Origin: Hyphomicrobiales bacterium
GTDB taxonomy: Bacteria; Pseudomonadota; Alphaproteobacteria; Rhizobiales; Rhizobiaceae
DNA: 64,000 nucleotides
Assembly: GCA_900468065.1 (NCBI GenBank)
Contig: UBTA01000055.1
Coordinates: forward strand, 1 to 64,000
Reading direction: 5' to 3'
The position numbers were made by a program, and so were the translations under genes. Under the pieces are notes generated by a model. It saw only the letters and a program-made list of their open reading frames with translations. It searched no databases and was not told where the DNA came from. Positions 16,917-25,749 of this stretch are shown one piece after another (the stretch's first letter is position 1; every line of letters starts with the position of its first letter).

Positions 16917-18200
16917 ATGCCGAACCAAGACAACCCGACGCAGGATAGACTGGATATCGATTTTGTCCGTAGCCAGTTTCCTGGTCTTTCCCATGGCTGG
17001 ACCTTTTTCGACAATGCCGGCGGATCGCAGATCCTCAAGCGCGCCGTAGAGCGGATCAACACCTTCCTTTACGACAAGAACGTCCAGATCGGCGGCAGCT
17101 ACGAAGTCTCGCAGAACGCCGCAAGGGCTCTCTATGAAGCCCGCACCGCCGCGATGCATCTCGTCAATGCCCGTCGGCCGGAGGAAATTGTCTTCGGCAA
17201 TTCGACCACCGCGCTCCTGCAGAACCTGGCCCGCGCCATGACCAGCCAATTGACCCCGGGCGACGAGATCGTCGTCACCATTGCCGACCATGAATCCAAT
17301 ATCGGGCCCTGGGATCGGCTACGCGATGCCGGCATGGTCATCAAGTTCTGGCCGCTGAACAAGGACACTTTCGCGCTCGATCTTGACGATCTCGAACCGC
17401 TGATGTCAGGGCGCACGAGGCTTGTCTGCATCACCCATGTGTCGAACATCCTCGGCTCGATCAATCCGGTGCGGGAGATAGCCGATTTCGTGCACTCCAA
17501 GGGTGCGCGCATCTGCGTCGACGCCGTTGCCTACGCGCCGCACCGCGCGGTTGATGTCCAGGACTGGAATGTCGATTATTACGTCTTCAGCCTCTACAAG
17601 ACCTTTGGTCCGCATTACGCACTGATGTATGGCAAGTACGAGCACCTGCTCGAACTCGACACGCTCTACCATTACTTCTACGGCAAGGACAAAGTGCCAG
17701 GCAAACTGGAGCCGGGTAATCCGAACTACGAACTCGCCTATTCCACCTGCGGTATCGTCGACTATCTCAGCGAACTCGGGGAAAAGGCCGGGGAAAGGGG
17801 CTCCACCCGTCAAAAGATCGTCGCGGCCTATGGCGCCATCACGTTACAGGAAAATGCTCTCGTTGATCGGCTTCTCGCCTATCTTCGTGGCCGCAACGAC
17901 TGCCGGATTATCGGCCAGAGTACCAACCGCGACGGTAAACGCATCCCGACCATCAGCTTCGTCTTTGACGGCCGTGACTCGGCTGAAATCTGCAGGGCGA
18001 TGGACGCCCATCACATCGCGATCCGCTTTGGCGACTTCCATTCGCGCCGGCTCGCGGAATATCTCGGCCTCACCGAAAACAATGGCATGGTCCGTGTCTC
18101 GATGGTCCACTACAACACGATAGAGGAAATCGACAGGATGACTTCGGCGTTGGATCAGATCCTCGCATCCGCCGGCAGTATCATTACCACGGCCACTTGA
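16917..18200 (+). CDS. Class V aminotransferase / cysteine-desulfurase-like PLP enzyme
   Basis: A 427-residue fold-type I PLP enzyme. It has the PLP-phosphate region GNSTTALLQNLARA, the ring-stacking histidine in IADHESNIGPW, the cofactor aspartate in CVDAVAYAPHRAVD and the Schiff-base lysine K228 in FSLYKTFGPHY. It resembles the VC1184-like cysteine-desulfurase-like subfamily. The loop that carries the catalytic cysteine in true desulfurases reads RFGDFHSRR here, with no cysteine, so sulfur transfer is unlikely. A transaminase, lyase or epimerase acting on an amino acid from the neighbouring hydantoinase is more plausible. It lies 30 bp after the ATPase gene and 17 bp before the hydantoinase. 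Reaction inferred, not known. Confidence 0.85.
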   Translation: MPNQDNPTQDRLDIDFVRSQFPGLSHGWTFFDNAGGSQILKRAVERINTFLYDKNVQIGGSYEVSQNAARALYEARTAAMHLVNARRPEEIVFGNSTTALLQNLARAMTSQLTPGDEIVVTIADHESNIGPWDRLRDAGMVIKFWPLNKDTFALDLDDLEPLMSGRTRLVCITHVSNILGSINPVREIADFVHSKGARICVDAVAYAPHRAVDVQDWNVDYYVFSLYKTFGPHYALMYGKYEHLLELDTLYHYFYGKDKVPGKLEPGNPNYELAYSTCGIVDYLSELGEKAGERGSTRQKIVAAYGAITLQENALVDRLLAYLRGRNDCRIIGQSTNRDGKRIPTISFVFDGRDSAEICRAMDAHHIAIRFGDFHSRRLAEYLGLTENNGMVRVSMVHYNTIEEIDRMTSALDQILASAGSIITTAT

Positions 18201-18216
18201 ACCCGGAGGATCCCGC

Positions 18217-19635
18217 ATGAAGTTCGACACGATTATCCGCAACGGAACGGTCGTTACAGCCAGCGATACCTTCCGGTGTGATGTCGGCATCCAGGATGGC
18301 CGCATAACAGCGCTTGCCGGCAACCTTGATGACGCGGCGGAGATCATCGATGCCAGCGGCCTCTACGTCATGCCCGGCGGTATCGATAGCCACGTGCACC
18401 TTGCGCAGCCGTCTGGCGACGGCATCGTCATGGCCGATGACTTCGCCAGCGGTACACTGTCGGCAGCATTTGGCGGCAACACCACGGTGATGGCGTTCTG
18501 CATGCAGGAAAAGGGTACGACACTGAGGGAATCGCTTAAGGTCTATCACGCGAAGGCTGAGGGTGAATGCTATGTTGACGTGAGCTTCCACCTCGTTGTC
18601 ACCGATCCGACCGGGTATGTGCTGGGGCAGGAACTGCCAGCCCTGGTCGAGGACGGCTATACCTCGATCAAGGTGTTTATGACCTATGACAATCTGCGCC
18701 TTCGCGATGACGAGATTCTGGCGACGCTTGACAGTGCGCGCTTGTCCGGTGCGCTGGTGATGGTCCATTGCGAAAATGAGGATGCCATCCGTTTCCTGAT
18801 TGGCCGCCATGAGAGGAACGGTGAACTGGCACCGAAATATCACGCCACCAGCCGCCCCGTCGCTGCCGAACGCGAAGCGACCCACCGGGCATTATCGCTG
18901 GCCGAAATCGTCGATACGCCGATTGTCATCGTCCATGTCTCCAACCGCGAGGCCATGGAAGAAATCCAGCGCGCACGCGCACGCGGAAGCAAGGTTGCCG
19001 GGGAAACCTGCCCGCAGTATCTGATGTTAACGGCGGACGACCTCGACGCCACGGAGCTGGAGGGCGCAAAATTTGTCTGCTCGCCGCCGCCACGCGACAA
19101 GGAGAGCCAGACCGCTTGCTGGGAAGGCCTGCAAAATGGCACGTTCGACCTGTTTTCCTCAGACCACTGCCCGTTCCGCTACGAGGATGATCAGGGCAAG
19201 CTGAATGAAAAAGGGAAACGGAATTTTCGCTGGATCCCGAATGGCATCCCGGGTGTAGAGACGCGGCTGCCGATCCTGTTTTCCGAAGGCGTCGGCAAGG
19301 GCCGGATCGACCTCAACCGGTTTGTTGCCCTGTCCTCCACCAACCATGCCAAACTCTATGGCCTTTATCCCCAGAAAGGGACGATCGCGATCGGCTCGGA
19401 TGCGGATATAGCTCTGTGGGACCCGAACAAGCCGGTGACGATTAGCAACGGCATTCTGCACCATGGCGCTGACTATACACCCTACGAGGGGCTCGATGTG
19501 ACGGGCTGGCCGGTGCGTGTACTCGTGCGTGGAAAAACGGTTACTGACGGAGCAACGCTGGTTGGCGTAAAGGGATCGGGCAACTATCTCGAAAGGATCA
19601 GGTCCTCGCTCATCCAGAGTAGGACGTGCAGTTAG
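18217..19635 (+). CDS. hydA: D-hydantoinase / dihydropyrimidinase
   Basis: A 472-residue cyclic amidohydrolase that opens hydantoin or dihydropyrimidine rings to N-carbamoyl amino acids. The full binuclear metal centre is visible: H59 and H61 in GGIDSHVHL, the carboxylated lysine K152 in SIKVFMTYD, H184 in VMVHCENED, H240 in IVIVHVSNRE and D316 in SSDHCPF. Length and motif spacing match bacterial D-hydantoinases. It closes the operon begun at 14616. No N-carbamoylase gene is seen nearby, so the next step must be done elsewhere or by another enzyme. The true substrate may be another cyclic diamide. Confidence 0.88.
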   Translation: MKFDTIIRNGTVVTASDTFRCDVGIQDGRITALAGNLDDAAEIIDASGLYVMPGGIDSHVHLAQPSGDGIVMADDFASGTLSAAFGGNTTVMAFCMQEKGTTLRESLKVYHAKAEGECYVDVSFHLVVTDPTGYVLGQELPALVEDGYTSIKVFMTYDNLRLRDDEILATLDSARLSGALVMVHCENEDAIRFLIGRHERNGELAPKYHATSRPVAAEREATHRALSLAEIVDTPIVIVHVSNREAMEEIQRARARGSKVAGETCPQYLMLTADDLDATELEGAKFVCSPPPRDKESQTACWEGLQNGTFDLFSSDHCPFRYEDDQGKLNEKGKRNFRWIPNGIPGVETRLPILFSEGVGKGRIDLNRFVALSSTNHAKLYGLYPQKGTIAIGSDADIALWDPNKPVTISNGILHHGADYTPYEGLDVTGWPVRVLVRGKTVTDGATLVGVKGSGNYLERIRSSLIQSRTCS

Positions 19636-19782
19636 CCGCGATATTATTGCAATTGGCCCGCCACGTCTGCGCAAGATAAGCATGACGCTTTGCACCGACG
19701 GCTGAGAAGAAAAAGGGCAATGGCGAAACCTGGACCCGAAGTGCTCAGGGACGACCTGTGCTGGCTCTGAACAAAGCGTGCC

Positions 19783-20568
19783 TCAGATCCGCAGGTCGCT
19801 TATATCACTCGAGATCAGCGCTTTCAACACGCCCTGCCGCGTATGCTCGCTGTGCTCGACCATCGCCGCCCGCGCTTTTTCGCTATCCCTGCACCGCAAT
19901 ACGTTGACGATGTGCCGATGGTCATCGTTGGTCTCCGGGTTCACGTCCCGGCTGCGGGCACCGAGATAGAAAAGCCGAGCGCATTCATCCAGATGCGTCG
20001 CGACCATGGCGGAAAGGCGCGGGTTGCCCGAGCCGTGAGCAATCGCCATGTGAAAATCCCGGTTTGCTTTGACGAAGGAGTGAATAGTCATCCCCTCCGT
20101 TGGCTCATAATGCGCGTTTGCCAGGACATCGAGATGATCAAGGTCTTCGGCGCTGAGATTGACGGCGGCCATGGCAGCTGCCGTACCCTCCGTCATCGCC
20201 CGGATTGCGAAGAGATCATTGATATCCTTCACTGTCACGGGCGTTACGCGGTAACCACGCCGCGGAAAAGCCTCGATCAGACCTTCGGCCACCATCCGGC
20301 CAAGCGCCTCGCGCACGGGCGTCTTGCTCATGGCAAGCTGCTCGGCCAACTCTAGTTCGGAAAACTCCGCCCCCGGCCGGAGGAGACCGAGGAGGATCTG
20401 TTCGCGAACTGACACATATGCCATTTCGGTCAACGATTGCTTCCGGGGTTTCCCAGCCACACCCTCACCATTTGCCACTGTCATGCCCAATGGTCTCTCC
20501 TGTTCGAAGTCGTGCACTTGCGCCGTCGCGCTTGATTCCGTTGTGGTCGATGTTTGCACAACATGCAA
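19783..20568 (-). CDS. FCD-domain GntR regulator (GntR2)
   Basis: A 261-residue transcription factor with winged helix MAYVSVREQILLGLLRPGAE, LAEQLAMSKTPVREALGRMV, and an FCD domain including FHMAIAHGSGNPRLSAMVAT and DHRHIVNVLRCRDSEKARAA. It lies between the two halves of the catabolic cluster and diverges from the racemase-like gene at 20659, so it probably controls the second half. An internal ATG at 20484 with AGGAGAG upstream is an alternative start and would remove 28 residues of unlikely, low-complexity leader. Confidence 0.88.
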   Translation of the reverse strand: MHVVQTSTTTESSATAQVHDFEQERPLGMTVANGEGVAGKPRKQSLTEMAYVSVREQILLGLLRPGAEFSELELAEQLAMSKTPVREALGRMVAEGLIEAFPRRGYRVTPVTVKDINDLFAIRAMTEGTAAAMAAVNLSAEDLDHLDVLANAHYEPTEGMTIHSFVKANRDFHMAIAHGSGNPRLSAMVATHLDECARLFYLGARSRDVNPETNDDHRHIVNVLRCRDSEKARAAMVEHSEHTRQGVLKALISSDISDLRI

Positions 20569-20597
20569 TCACATCACCCTTTGACATGAAATATTTC

Positions 20598-20618
20598 GTA
20601 GTATATTACGTGGTATAT
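20598..20618. promoter_or_regulatory. Probable GntR2 binding sites
   Basis: GTAGTATAT (20598-20606) and GTGGTATAT (20610-20618) are direct repeats spaced by 12 bases, about one helical turn. The first is also part of the near-palindrome GTAGTATATTAC. The A+T-rich element lies in the 90-bp gap between the divergent regulator and racemase-like gene. Confidence 0.55.
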
Positions 20619-20658
20619 CAGGTGGAAACCGGAACGTTTCCCGGTTCGTGGAGGCCGC

Positions 20659-21318
20659 GTGGGCAATATTCTTGTCATCAATCCGAACAGCTCAAAGGCG
20701 GTCACGCGATCGATGGAGACCTGTCTCGGCCCGTTCGTCGGCCGCCGCCATGCCATTCGGTGCATCGAACTTGCCAAATCACCGCCAGGCATAGAGACAG
20801 ACAGACATGTCGAAGAAGTGATCCCGCATCTGATCCAAGCTGTGCGCGGTGCAAGCGCCGATGCCATTGTGGTCAGCTGTTTTTCGGACCCCGGCATCGA
20901 TGCCGTGCGCAATGCTGCATGTGTTCCTGTGACCGGAATTGCGGAAGCTGCATATCTCGCCGCACTTGGCCTTGGCGAGCGTTTCGGTATCGTATCACTC
21001 GGCCCTTCATCGATCGCCCGCCACCGCCGCTATCTCGAAAAGCTAAACCTGCAGGTGCGCCTTGCCGGCGACCGCTCCATTGACATGACGATCCCTGAGT
21101 TGGTCGCAACGGATGTTGTCGATCGCGTGTCCGCCATAGCAGCGCTGTTGCGCGACGAGGATGGCGCCGACGTCATCATCCTGGGCTGCGCGGGTCTCGG
21201 TACCTACCGCGAGTTATTGCAGGACCGGCTCCGCCTGCCCGTCGTCGATCCGGTTCAGGCCGGTGTCGCGCTTGCCTGCACGCATGCTGACCTGGGCTAC
21301 CTGGGGAGAGGCCGATGA
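20659..21318 (+). CDS. Hydantoin racemase (Asp/Glu racemase superfamily)
   Basis: A 219-residue two-cysteine racemase. It opens with GNILVINPNSSKAVT, as hydantoin racemases do. C74 in VVSCFSDPG and C177 in ILGCAGLG are in the two expected catalytic positions for cofactor-independent proton exchange at the alpha carbon. The start is a GTG after GGAGG. It overlaps the amidohydrolase gene at 21315 by four bases. Its role would be to let a stereospecific hydantoinase use both isomers. Maleate isomerase or aspartate racemase activity would share these motifs but fits the neighbours less well. Confidence 0.85.
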   Translation: MGNILVINPNSSKAVTRSMETCLGPFVGRRHAIRCIELAKSPPGIETDRHVEEVIPHLIQAVRGASADAIVVSCFSDPGIDAVRNAACVPVTGIAEAAYLAALGLGERFGIVSLGPSSIARHRRYLEKLNLQVRLAGDRSIDMTIPELVATDVVDRVSAIAALLRDEDGADVIILGCAGLGTYRELLQDRLRLPVVDPVQAGVALACTHADLGYLGRGR

Positions 21319-22691
21319 CTGACCTGATCATTCGCGGCCGGATTGTCACGCCGCGCGGTATGCTTGATGACGGATGGGTTGCCGTCACGCGTGGGAAAAT
21401 CCAAGCCGTAGGGGATGGGCCAGCGCCGGAAGCAGCCGCATTCCATGACGCCGGCGATCGATACGTGATACCCGGTGTTGTCGATGGTCAGACACATGCC
21501 GGCAGCTATCTTGGCCTGGCGGGACTGGAGCCGACCACCCGCTCTGCGATCGCAGGCGGCGTCACGACGATTGTCGATATGCCATATGATAACCCTTCGC
21601 CCTTAAGTACGCCGGACCATCTGACGGGCAAGATCGACGCGATCGGCCGTTATGCACATGCCGATGTCGCTCTCTATGCAACTGTGATGCCCGGCCAACC
21701 ACTCGATCATATAAAAGCGCTTGAGCATGGTGGTGTCGTTGCATTCAAGATTTCGGCTTTCGAAAGCAGTCCAACGCGCTTCCCGCGGGTCGATGCCGCA
21801 CTGACGCTCGATTTGCTCGAAGCCCTCGCAGCCACCGAACTGCCGGTCGGGTTACACAATGAAGACCAGGAGATTGTCAGGTCGCGCATCGAACGTGCAC
21901 GCACCGCCGGTCTAGGCGGTATTGCCGTTCATTCGCAAAGCCGGCCCCCGGCTGCAGAGCTTGCATCAACGGCGCATTTCCTCGAACTTGCCGCCGCAGC
22001 GGGGGCCCATGCCCATATTGTTCACATCAGCCATCCGCGCGGCTTCCAAATCGTTGATCACTACCGTCAAGATGGACACCGTGCCACCGGTGAGACCTGT
22101 GTGCACTACTTCTGCTTCGACCCGGAACACGATGGTGCGGAACTCGGCGCCCGCATGAAAGTAAACCCGCCGATCCGGCCGGGCATGATTGAGGCGCTGT
22201 GGGATGAGATAACGGCGGATCGCGTAGCCTTCGTGAGCTCGGATCATTCCAGCTGGCCGATCGACAACAAGTTCACCGATAGCATCTTCGATGCCGGCGC
22301 GGGCGTGCCAGGTATGGAGACCCTTTTGCCTGCCTTCTACACGGCGGCACGAGCCAGGTGCGTGGATGCGATCCGGCTAACGGTCGACCAACTCTGCACA
22401 CGCCCCGCCCGATTCTTCGGCCTTTCACAGCGAAAGGGCGCGATCGTTGCAGGCGCCGATGCGGACCTCACAATCTTTGAAGAAGCCGATGTTGTCTGGG
22501 ATTCAGCGAAGGCCGAGGACGGACTGCGCTGGAGCCCATATGACGGCCGCCGCTTCGCCGGACGCGTCACCGCCACATTCCTTGCCGGACGCCTTGCCTA
22601 CGACGGCCAGCGCGTCCTCAATCGACCGGGCGACGGGCGTTTTGTCCCGCGCGGTTCAACCAGTTGGTTCAGCGGAGAAACGAACAAATGA
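21315..22691 (+). CDS. Allantoinase/dihydroorotase-like amidohydrolase with Q-x-H metal motif
   Basis: A 458-residue cyclic amidohydrolase related to allantoinases and hydantoinases. The carboxylated-lysine position (K145, AFKISAF), H181 (GLHNED), H237 (HIVHISH) and D310 (SSDHSSW) are all present. The first metal motif, normally D-x-H-x-H, reads D57-G-Q59-T-H61, so the first histidine is glutamine. This may mark a subfamily with altered metal content or substrate. It is coupled to the racemase gene by an ATGA overlap and to the VOC gene by another. Ring-opening of a cyclic imide or ureide is likely; the exact substrate is unknown. Confidence 0.83.
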   Translation: MTDLIIRGRIVTPRGMLDDGWVAVTRGKIQAVGDGPAPEAAAFHDAGDRYVIPGVVDGQTHAGSYLGLAGLEPTTRSAIAGGVTTIVDMPYDNPSPLSTPDHLTGKIDAIGRYAHADVALYATVMPGQPLDHIKALEHGGVVAFKISAFESSPTRFPRVDAALTLDLLEALAATELPVGLHNEDQEIVRSRIERARTAGLGGIAVHSQSRPPAAELASTAHFLELAAAAGAHAHIVHISHPRGFQIVDHYRQDGHRATGETCVHYFCFDPEHDGAELGARMKVNPPIRPGMIEALWDEITADRVAFVSSDHSSWPIDNKFTDSIFDAGAGVPGMETLLPAFYTAARARCVDAIRLTVDQLCTRPARFFGLSQRKGAIVAGADADLTIFEEADVVWDSAKAEDGLRWSPYDGRRFAGRVTATFLAGRLAYDGQRVLNRPGDGRFVPRGSTSWFSGETNK

Positions 22692-23086
22692 GCCTCGCCA
22701 ACACCGCTCGCCCGAACGACGGACATGTGGAGAAGGCTATCACCTTCTTCTACTACAAGGACCTGCCAAGGGCCTTTGCCTTTTACACCCAAATCTTGGG
22801 CTTCCCGCTTGAGATTGACCAAGGCTGGTCAAAAATACTCCGTATCGCACAAAGTGCCTATGTCGGGCTGGTAGACGAAACGCGCGGCATGCACCAGACA
22901 CACCCCATCAAGCCGGTGCAATTATGCATCCGCGTGCCAGACGTCGATGCATGGCATGCCTATCTCGCCGCCCACCAGGCGCCGAGCCTGACGCAGCCGC
23001 GTGACAGCGCAGGTCTTGGCATTCGCGCTTTCGTTTTCGAAGACCCGGAAGGTTACCAGGTCGAGGTTCAGTCCGTGCTTCGCTGA
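22688..23086 (+). CDS. VOC-superfamily (glyoxalase-like) protein
   Basis: A 132-residue protein with the vicinal-oxygen-chelate fold. It has paired beta-alpha-beta-beta-beta units, KDLPRAFAFYTQILGFPLEI in the first half and VDAWHAYLAAHQAPSL, then FVFEDPEGYQVEVQ in the second. The terminal glutamate of GYQVEVQ is a normal metal ligand, but the first-strand histidine is replaced by phenylalanine (ITFFYYK). It could be a lyase, epimerase or binding protein. The ATG overlaps the stop of the amidohydrolase (ATGA), so it belongs to the same operon. Confidence 0.8.
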   Translation: MSLANTARPNDGHVEKAITFFYYKDLPRAFAFYTQILGFPLEIDQGWSKILRIAQSAYVGLVDETRGMHQTHPIKPVQLCIRVPDVDAWHAYLAAHQAPSLTQPRDSAGLGIRAFVFEDPEGYQVEVQSVLR

Positions 23087-23130
23087 TAGCCTCGCATGCT
23101 TCTCATCACCAACAAAAAAAGGGGAATACG

Positions 23131-24699
23131 ATGATGAATCTACGCTTGATTGCAACAAAAGGAATCCTGTTCGCAGGTGCTCTTCTTCTAGCCTCAACTG
23201 CCTTGAGCAACCAACTGTACGCCAAATCGCTGACCGTCGGCCTCACGTCCGATGCTGTCAACCTCGACCCCCAGGCGGGCGAGGAGCTATCGAGCAACAT
23301 CCTGTTTTATCATATCTACGACCCCCTGGTGCGCCGAAACGCCGACCTCACCTTCGGTCCGGGCCTTGCGGAAAGCTGGAAGCTCACCGACGACACCACT
23401 TGGCTCTTCAGCTTGCGCAAGGGCGTCAAATTCCATAACGGCGAGGAACTCAAGGCATCCGACGTGGTGTTCACCCTCGATCGTCTAAAGAAGTCGCTGA
23501 TGGCCAATCTGGGGGCCAACATCGCCTCGTTCAAGGCGATCGACGACCACACAGTCGAGATCAAGACACCGCGTCCCTATGCGGTGCTGCCGAACGACCT
23601 CGCTGCGGTTCTCATCCTCAACGCAAAATACGTCAAGGAAGCCGGCGACGAACAGGCGGACTTGAAGCCGATCGGCACAGGTCCCTACAAGCTCGTCGAA
23701 TGGGTCAAGGAAGATCACATCACGCTGGAGGCGAACAAGGACTACTATGCAGGTCCGGCAAAGCTCGACACGGTGGTCTTTCGTCCGATCACCAATGGCG
23801 CAACGCGAACGGCTGCACTCTTGACCGGCGAAGTCGATGTGATCCAGGACCTCAACGTGCGCGACGTCGAGCGTGTCAAGAGCGATGATCGCTATAAGGT
23901 GTTGATGCGGCCAAGCCTGCTCAATGTTGTTCTCTCGATCGACCAGCGCGACAAGAGCCCGACCATCGATCTCGACAAGAACCCGATGACCGATCGCCGC
24001 GTGCGTGAAGCGATGGTGCGCGCCATTGATGTCAGCGCCATTAACAAGGTGATTATGAACGGTCTGTCCACGCCGTCCGAACAGTATGTGCCGGCCTCCC
24101 ACACCGGTTATTTGGACGGAGCAAGCTTCCGTGACATGTATCCGTTCGACCCGGGGAAAGCGGCAGCCCTCATGGCTGAAGCTGGGTATGCCGATGGCTT
24201 CACAGTGACGCTCGACGCCACCAACAACCGCTATGTCAACGATCAGCAGATCGTCCAGGCGCTCGCCAGCATGCTGGGCAAGATCAAGATCAACCTGAAG
24301 CTTAACCTGATGCCGAAGTCGAACTTCTTCAGCTACATCCGGGTGCCGAGCGACAAGTCCAGCCTGATCATGAGTGGCTGGGATGTTCCTTCGGGTGACG
24401 GCGGCTCGATGTACAGCGTGATGTTCTACTCACGTGGCAAGAAAGAGGGCTACGGCCAGGTCAACCGCGGCAGCTACTCCAACGCGCAGGTGGACGCCCT
24501 CATCGACAAGGCTGACGCTACCTCGAAGCTCGTTGAACGCGACGAATTTCTCCAGCAGGCGACTAAAATTCTCATGACGGATATCCCGATGATCCCGCTT
24601 CACTACGAGCAGGATCTCTATGCGGCCAAGACGAATGTCGAGATCACGCCCCGGGCCGACAAGTTCCTCTGGGCCTATGAGATCGACGTGAAGGAATAG
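23131..24699 (+). CDS. Dipeptide-type ABC importer, periplasmic binding protein (SBP_5)
   Basis: A 522-residue family 5 binding protein with a signal peptide of about 31 residues (LRLIATKGILFAGALLLAST) and the family signature region GPGLAESWKLTDDTTWLFSL, RKGVKFHNGEELKASDVVFT. It would bind a short peptide, an opine-like conjugate or another bulky amide in the periplasm and deliver it to the permeases at 24777 and 25750. Full length and intact. A hairpin follows the gene before the permease. Confidence 0.93.
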   Translation: MMNLRLIATKGILFAGALLLASTALSNQLYAKSLTVGLTSDAVNLDPQAGEELSSNILFYHIYDPLVRRNADLTFGPGLAESWKLTDDTTWLFSLRKGVKFHNGEELKASDVVFTLDRLKKSLMANLGANIASFKAIDDHTVEIKTPRPYAVLPNDLAAVLILNAKYVKEAGDEQADLKPIGTGPYKLVEWVKEDHITLEANKDYYAGPAKLDTVVFRPITNGATRTAALLTGEVDVIQDLNVRDVERVKSDDRYKVLMRPSLLNVVLSIDQRDKSPTIDLDKNPMTDRRVREAMVRAIDVSAINKVIMNGLSTPSEQYVPASHTGYLDGASFRDMYPFDPGKAAALMAEAGYADGFTVTLDATNNRYVNDQQIVQALASMLGKIKINLKLNLMPKSNFFSYIRVPSDKSSLIMSGWDVPSGDGGSMYSVMFYSRGKKEGYGQVNRGSYSNAQVDALIDKADATSKLVERDEFLQQATKILMTDIPMIPLHYEQDLYAAKTNVEITPRADKFLWAYEIDVKE

Positions 24700-24717
24700 C
24701 AGGCCTTCAGCGCACGA

Positions 24718-24741
24718 GGGTGCCGGACAAACCCGGCGCCC
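24718..24741 (+). other. Intercistronic hairpin after the SBP_5 gene
   Basis: GGGTGCCGG and CCGGCGCCC form a 9-bp stem around a 6-nt loop, followed by TTCCTTT. It may terminate part of the transcripts or protect the upstream mRNA, giving more binding protein than permease. Confidence 0.65.
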
Positions 24742-24776
24742 TTCCTTTCAGTCTCTAATCTGATGGAACACCGGTC

Positions 24777-25742
24777 TTGCTTGGTTACACAATAAAACGG
24801 CTCCTCCAGATGGTGCTGGTTCTCTTTGTGGTGTCAATCATCGTCTTCTTGATGATGAGCTTCACCGGAGATCCGGTCTTCATGGTGATCCCAATCGATT
24901 CCACACAAGCCGAAATCGAGCAGGCGCGCCGTCTTCTCGGCCTCGATCAATCGCTTTTCAGTCAGTATTGGATCTTTCTGTCCAACTTGCTGCAGGGCGA
25001 TTTCGGACGATCTTATGTTTTCCGGCAGCCGGCGATGGACCTTATCCTCGAGCGCCTGCCTGCGACCATGGAAATGGTCCTGGTTGCCATGGCATTTGCC
25101 ACGCTGATCGCCATTCCACTCGGCGTCTACGCCGGCGCCAACCCTAACCGCACCGCTTCTCGCGGCATCATGGCCGCATCGCTTTTCGGTATCTCTTTGC
25201 CGGGATTTTGGGTTGGCATGATGCTGATCTACTTTTTTTCGGTCCGCCACCCGTTTCTGCCGTCGTCGGGCCGGGGCGAGACGATCGAAATTCTCGGGCT
25301 GCGCCTCTCGATCTTCACGGCGGATGGTTGGTCGCACATCCTTCTTCCGGCGGTTACCCTGGCACTAGCCACCCTCGCCATCATCCTGCGCATCACGCGC
25401 GCCGGCATGATGGAGGTGATGCGGCAAGACTATATCCGGTTTGCACGCGCAAAAGGCGCCTCGCGGACACACATCCTGTTCGCACACGGGCTGAAGAACG
25501 CCCTCATCCCTGTCGTAACAATCTTCGGTCTGCAGCTTGGCGACCTTATCGCCTTTGCTACTATCACCGAGACGATCTTCGCATGGCCGGGTACCGGCAA
25601 GCTCCTGATTGATTCCATCTATCGCGGCGACCGACCCGTCATCGTCGTCTACCTGATGCTGACCGCCTTCATTTTCGTCGTCATCAACTTCCTCGTCGAC
25701 ATCGTCTATACGGTGATCGACCCTCGTATCACCGTCAAGTGA
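24777..25742 (+). CDS. Dipeptide-type ABC permease (DppB family)
   Basis: A 321-residue inner-membrane permease. The N-terminal pattern LGYTIKRLLQMVLVLFVVSI, the periplasmic loop before LPATMEMVLVAMAFATLIAI and the EAA loop RFARAKGASRTHILFAHGLK are those of DppB/OppB. The start is a TTG, chosen because the family N-terminus begins exactly there; the ribosome binding site is weak. It pairs with the DppC-type permease 7 bp downstream. Confidence 0.92.
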   Translation: MLGYTIKRLLQMVLVLFVVSIIVFLMMSFTGDPVFMVIPIDSTQAEIEQARRLLGLDQSLFSQYWIFLSNLLQGDFGRSYVFRQPAMDLILERLPATMEMVLVAMAFATLIAIPLGVYAGANPNRTASRGIMAASLFGISLPGFWVGMMLIYFFSVRHPFLPSSGRGETIEILGLRLSIFTADGWSHILLPAVTLALATLAIILRITRAGMMEVMRQDYIRFARAKGASRTHILFAHGLKNALIPVVTIFGLQLGDLIAFATITETIFAWPGTGKLLIDSIYRGDRPVIVVYLMLTAFIFVVINFLVDIVYTVIDPRITVK

Positions 25743-25749
25743 GGGCCAG

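Noticed and set aside
16407-17291. A 294-codon open frame on the minus strand
   Set aside because: Antisense to the ABC ATPase and PLP enzyme genes, both of which carry all family motifs.
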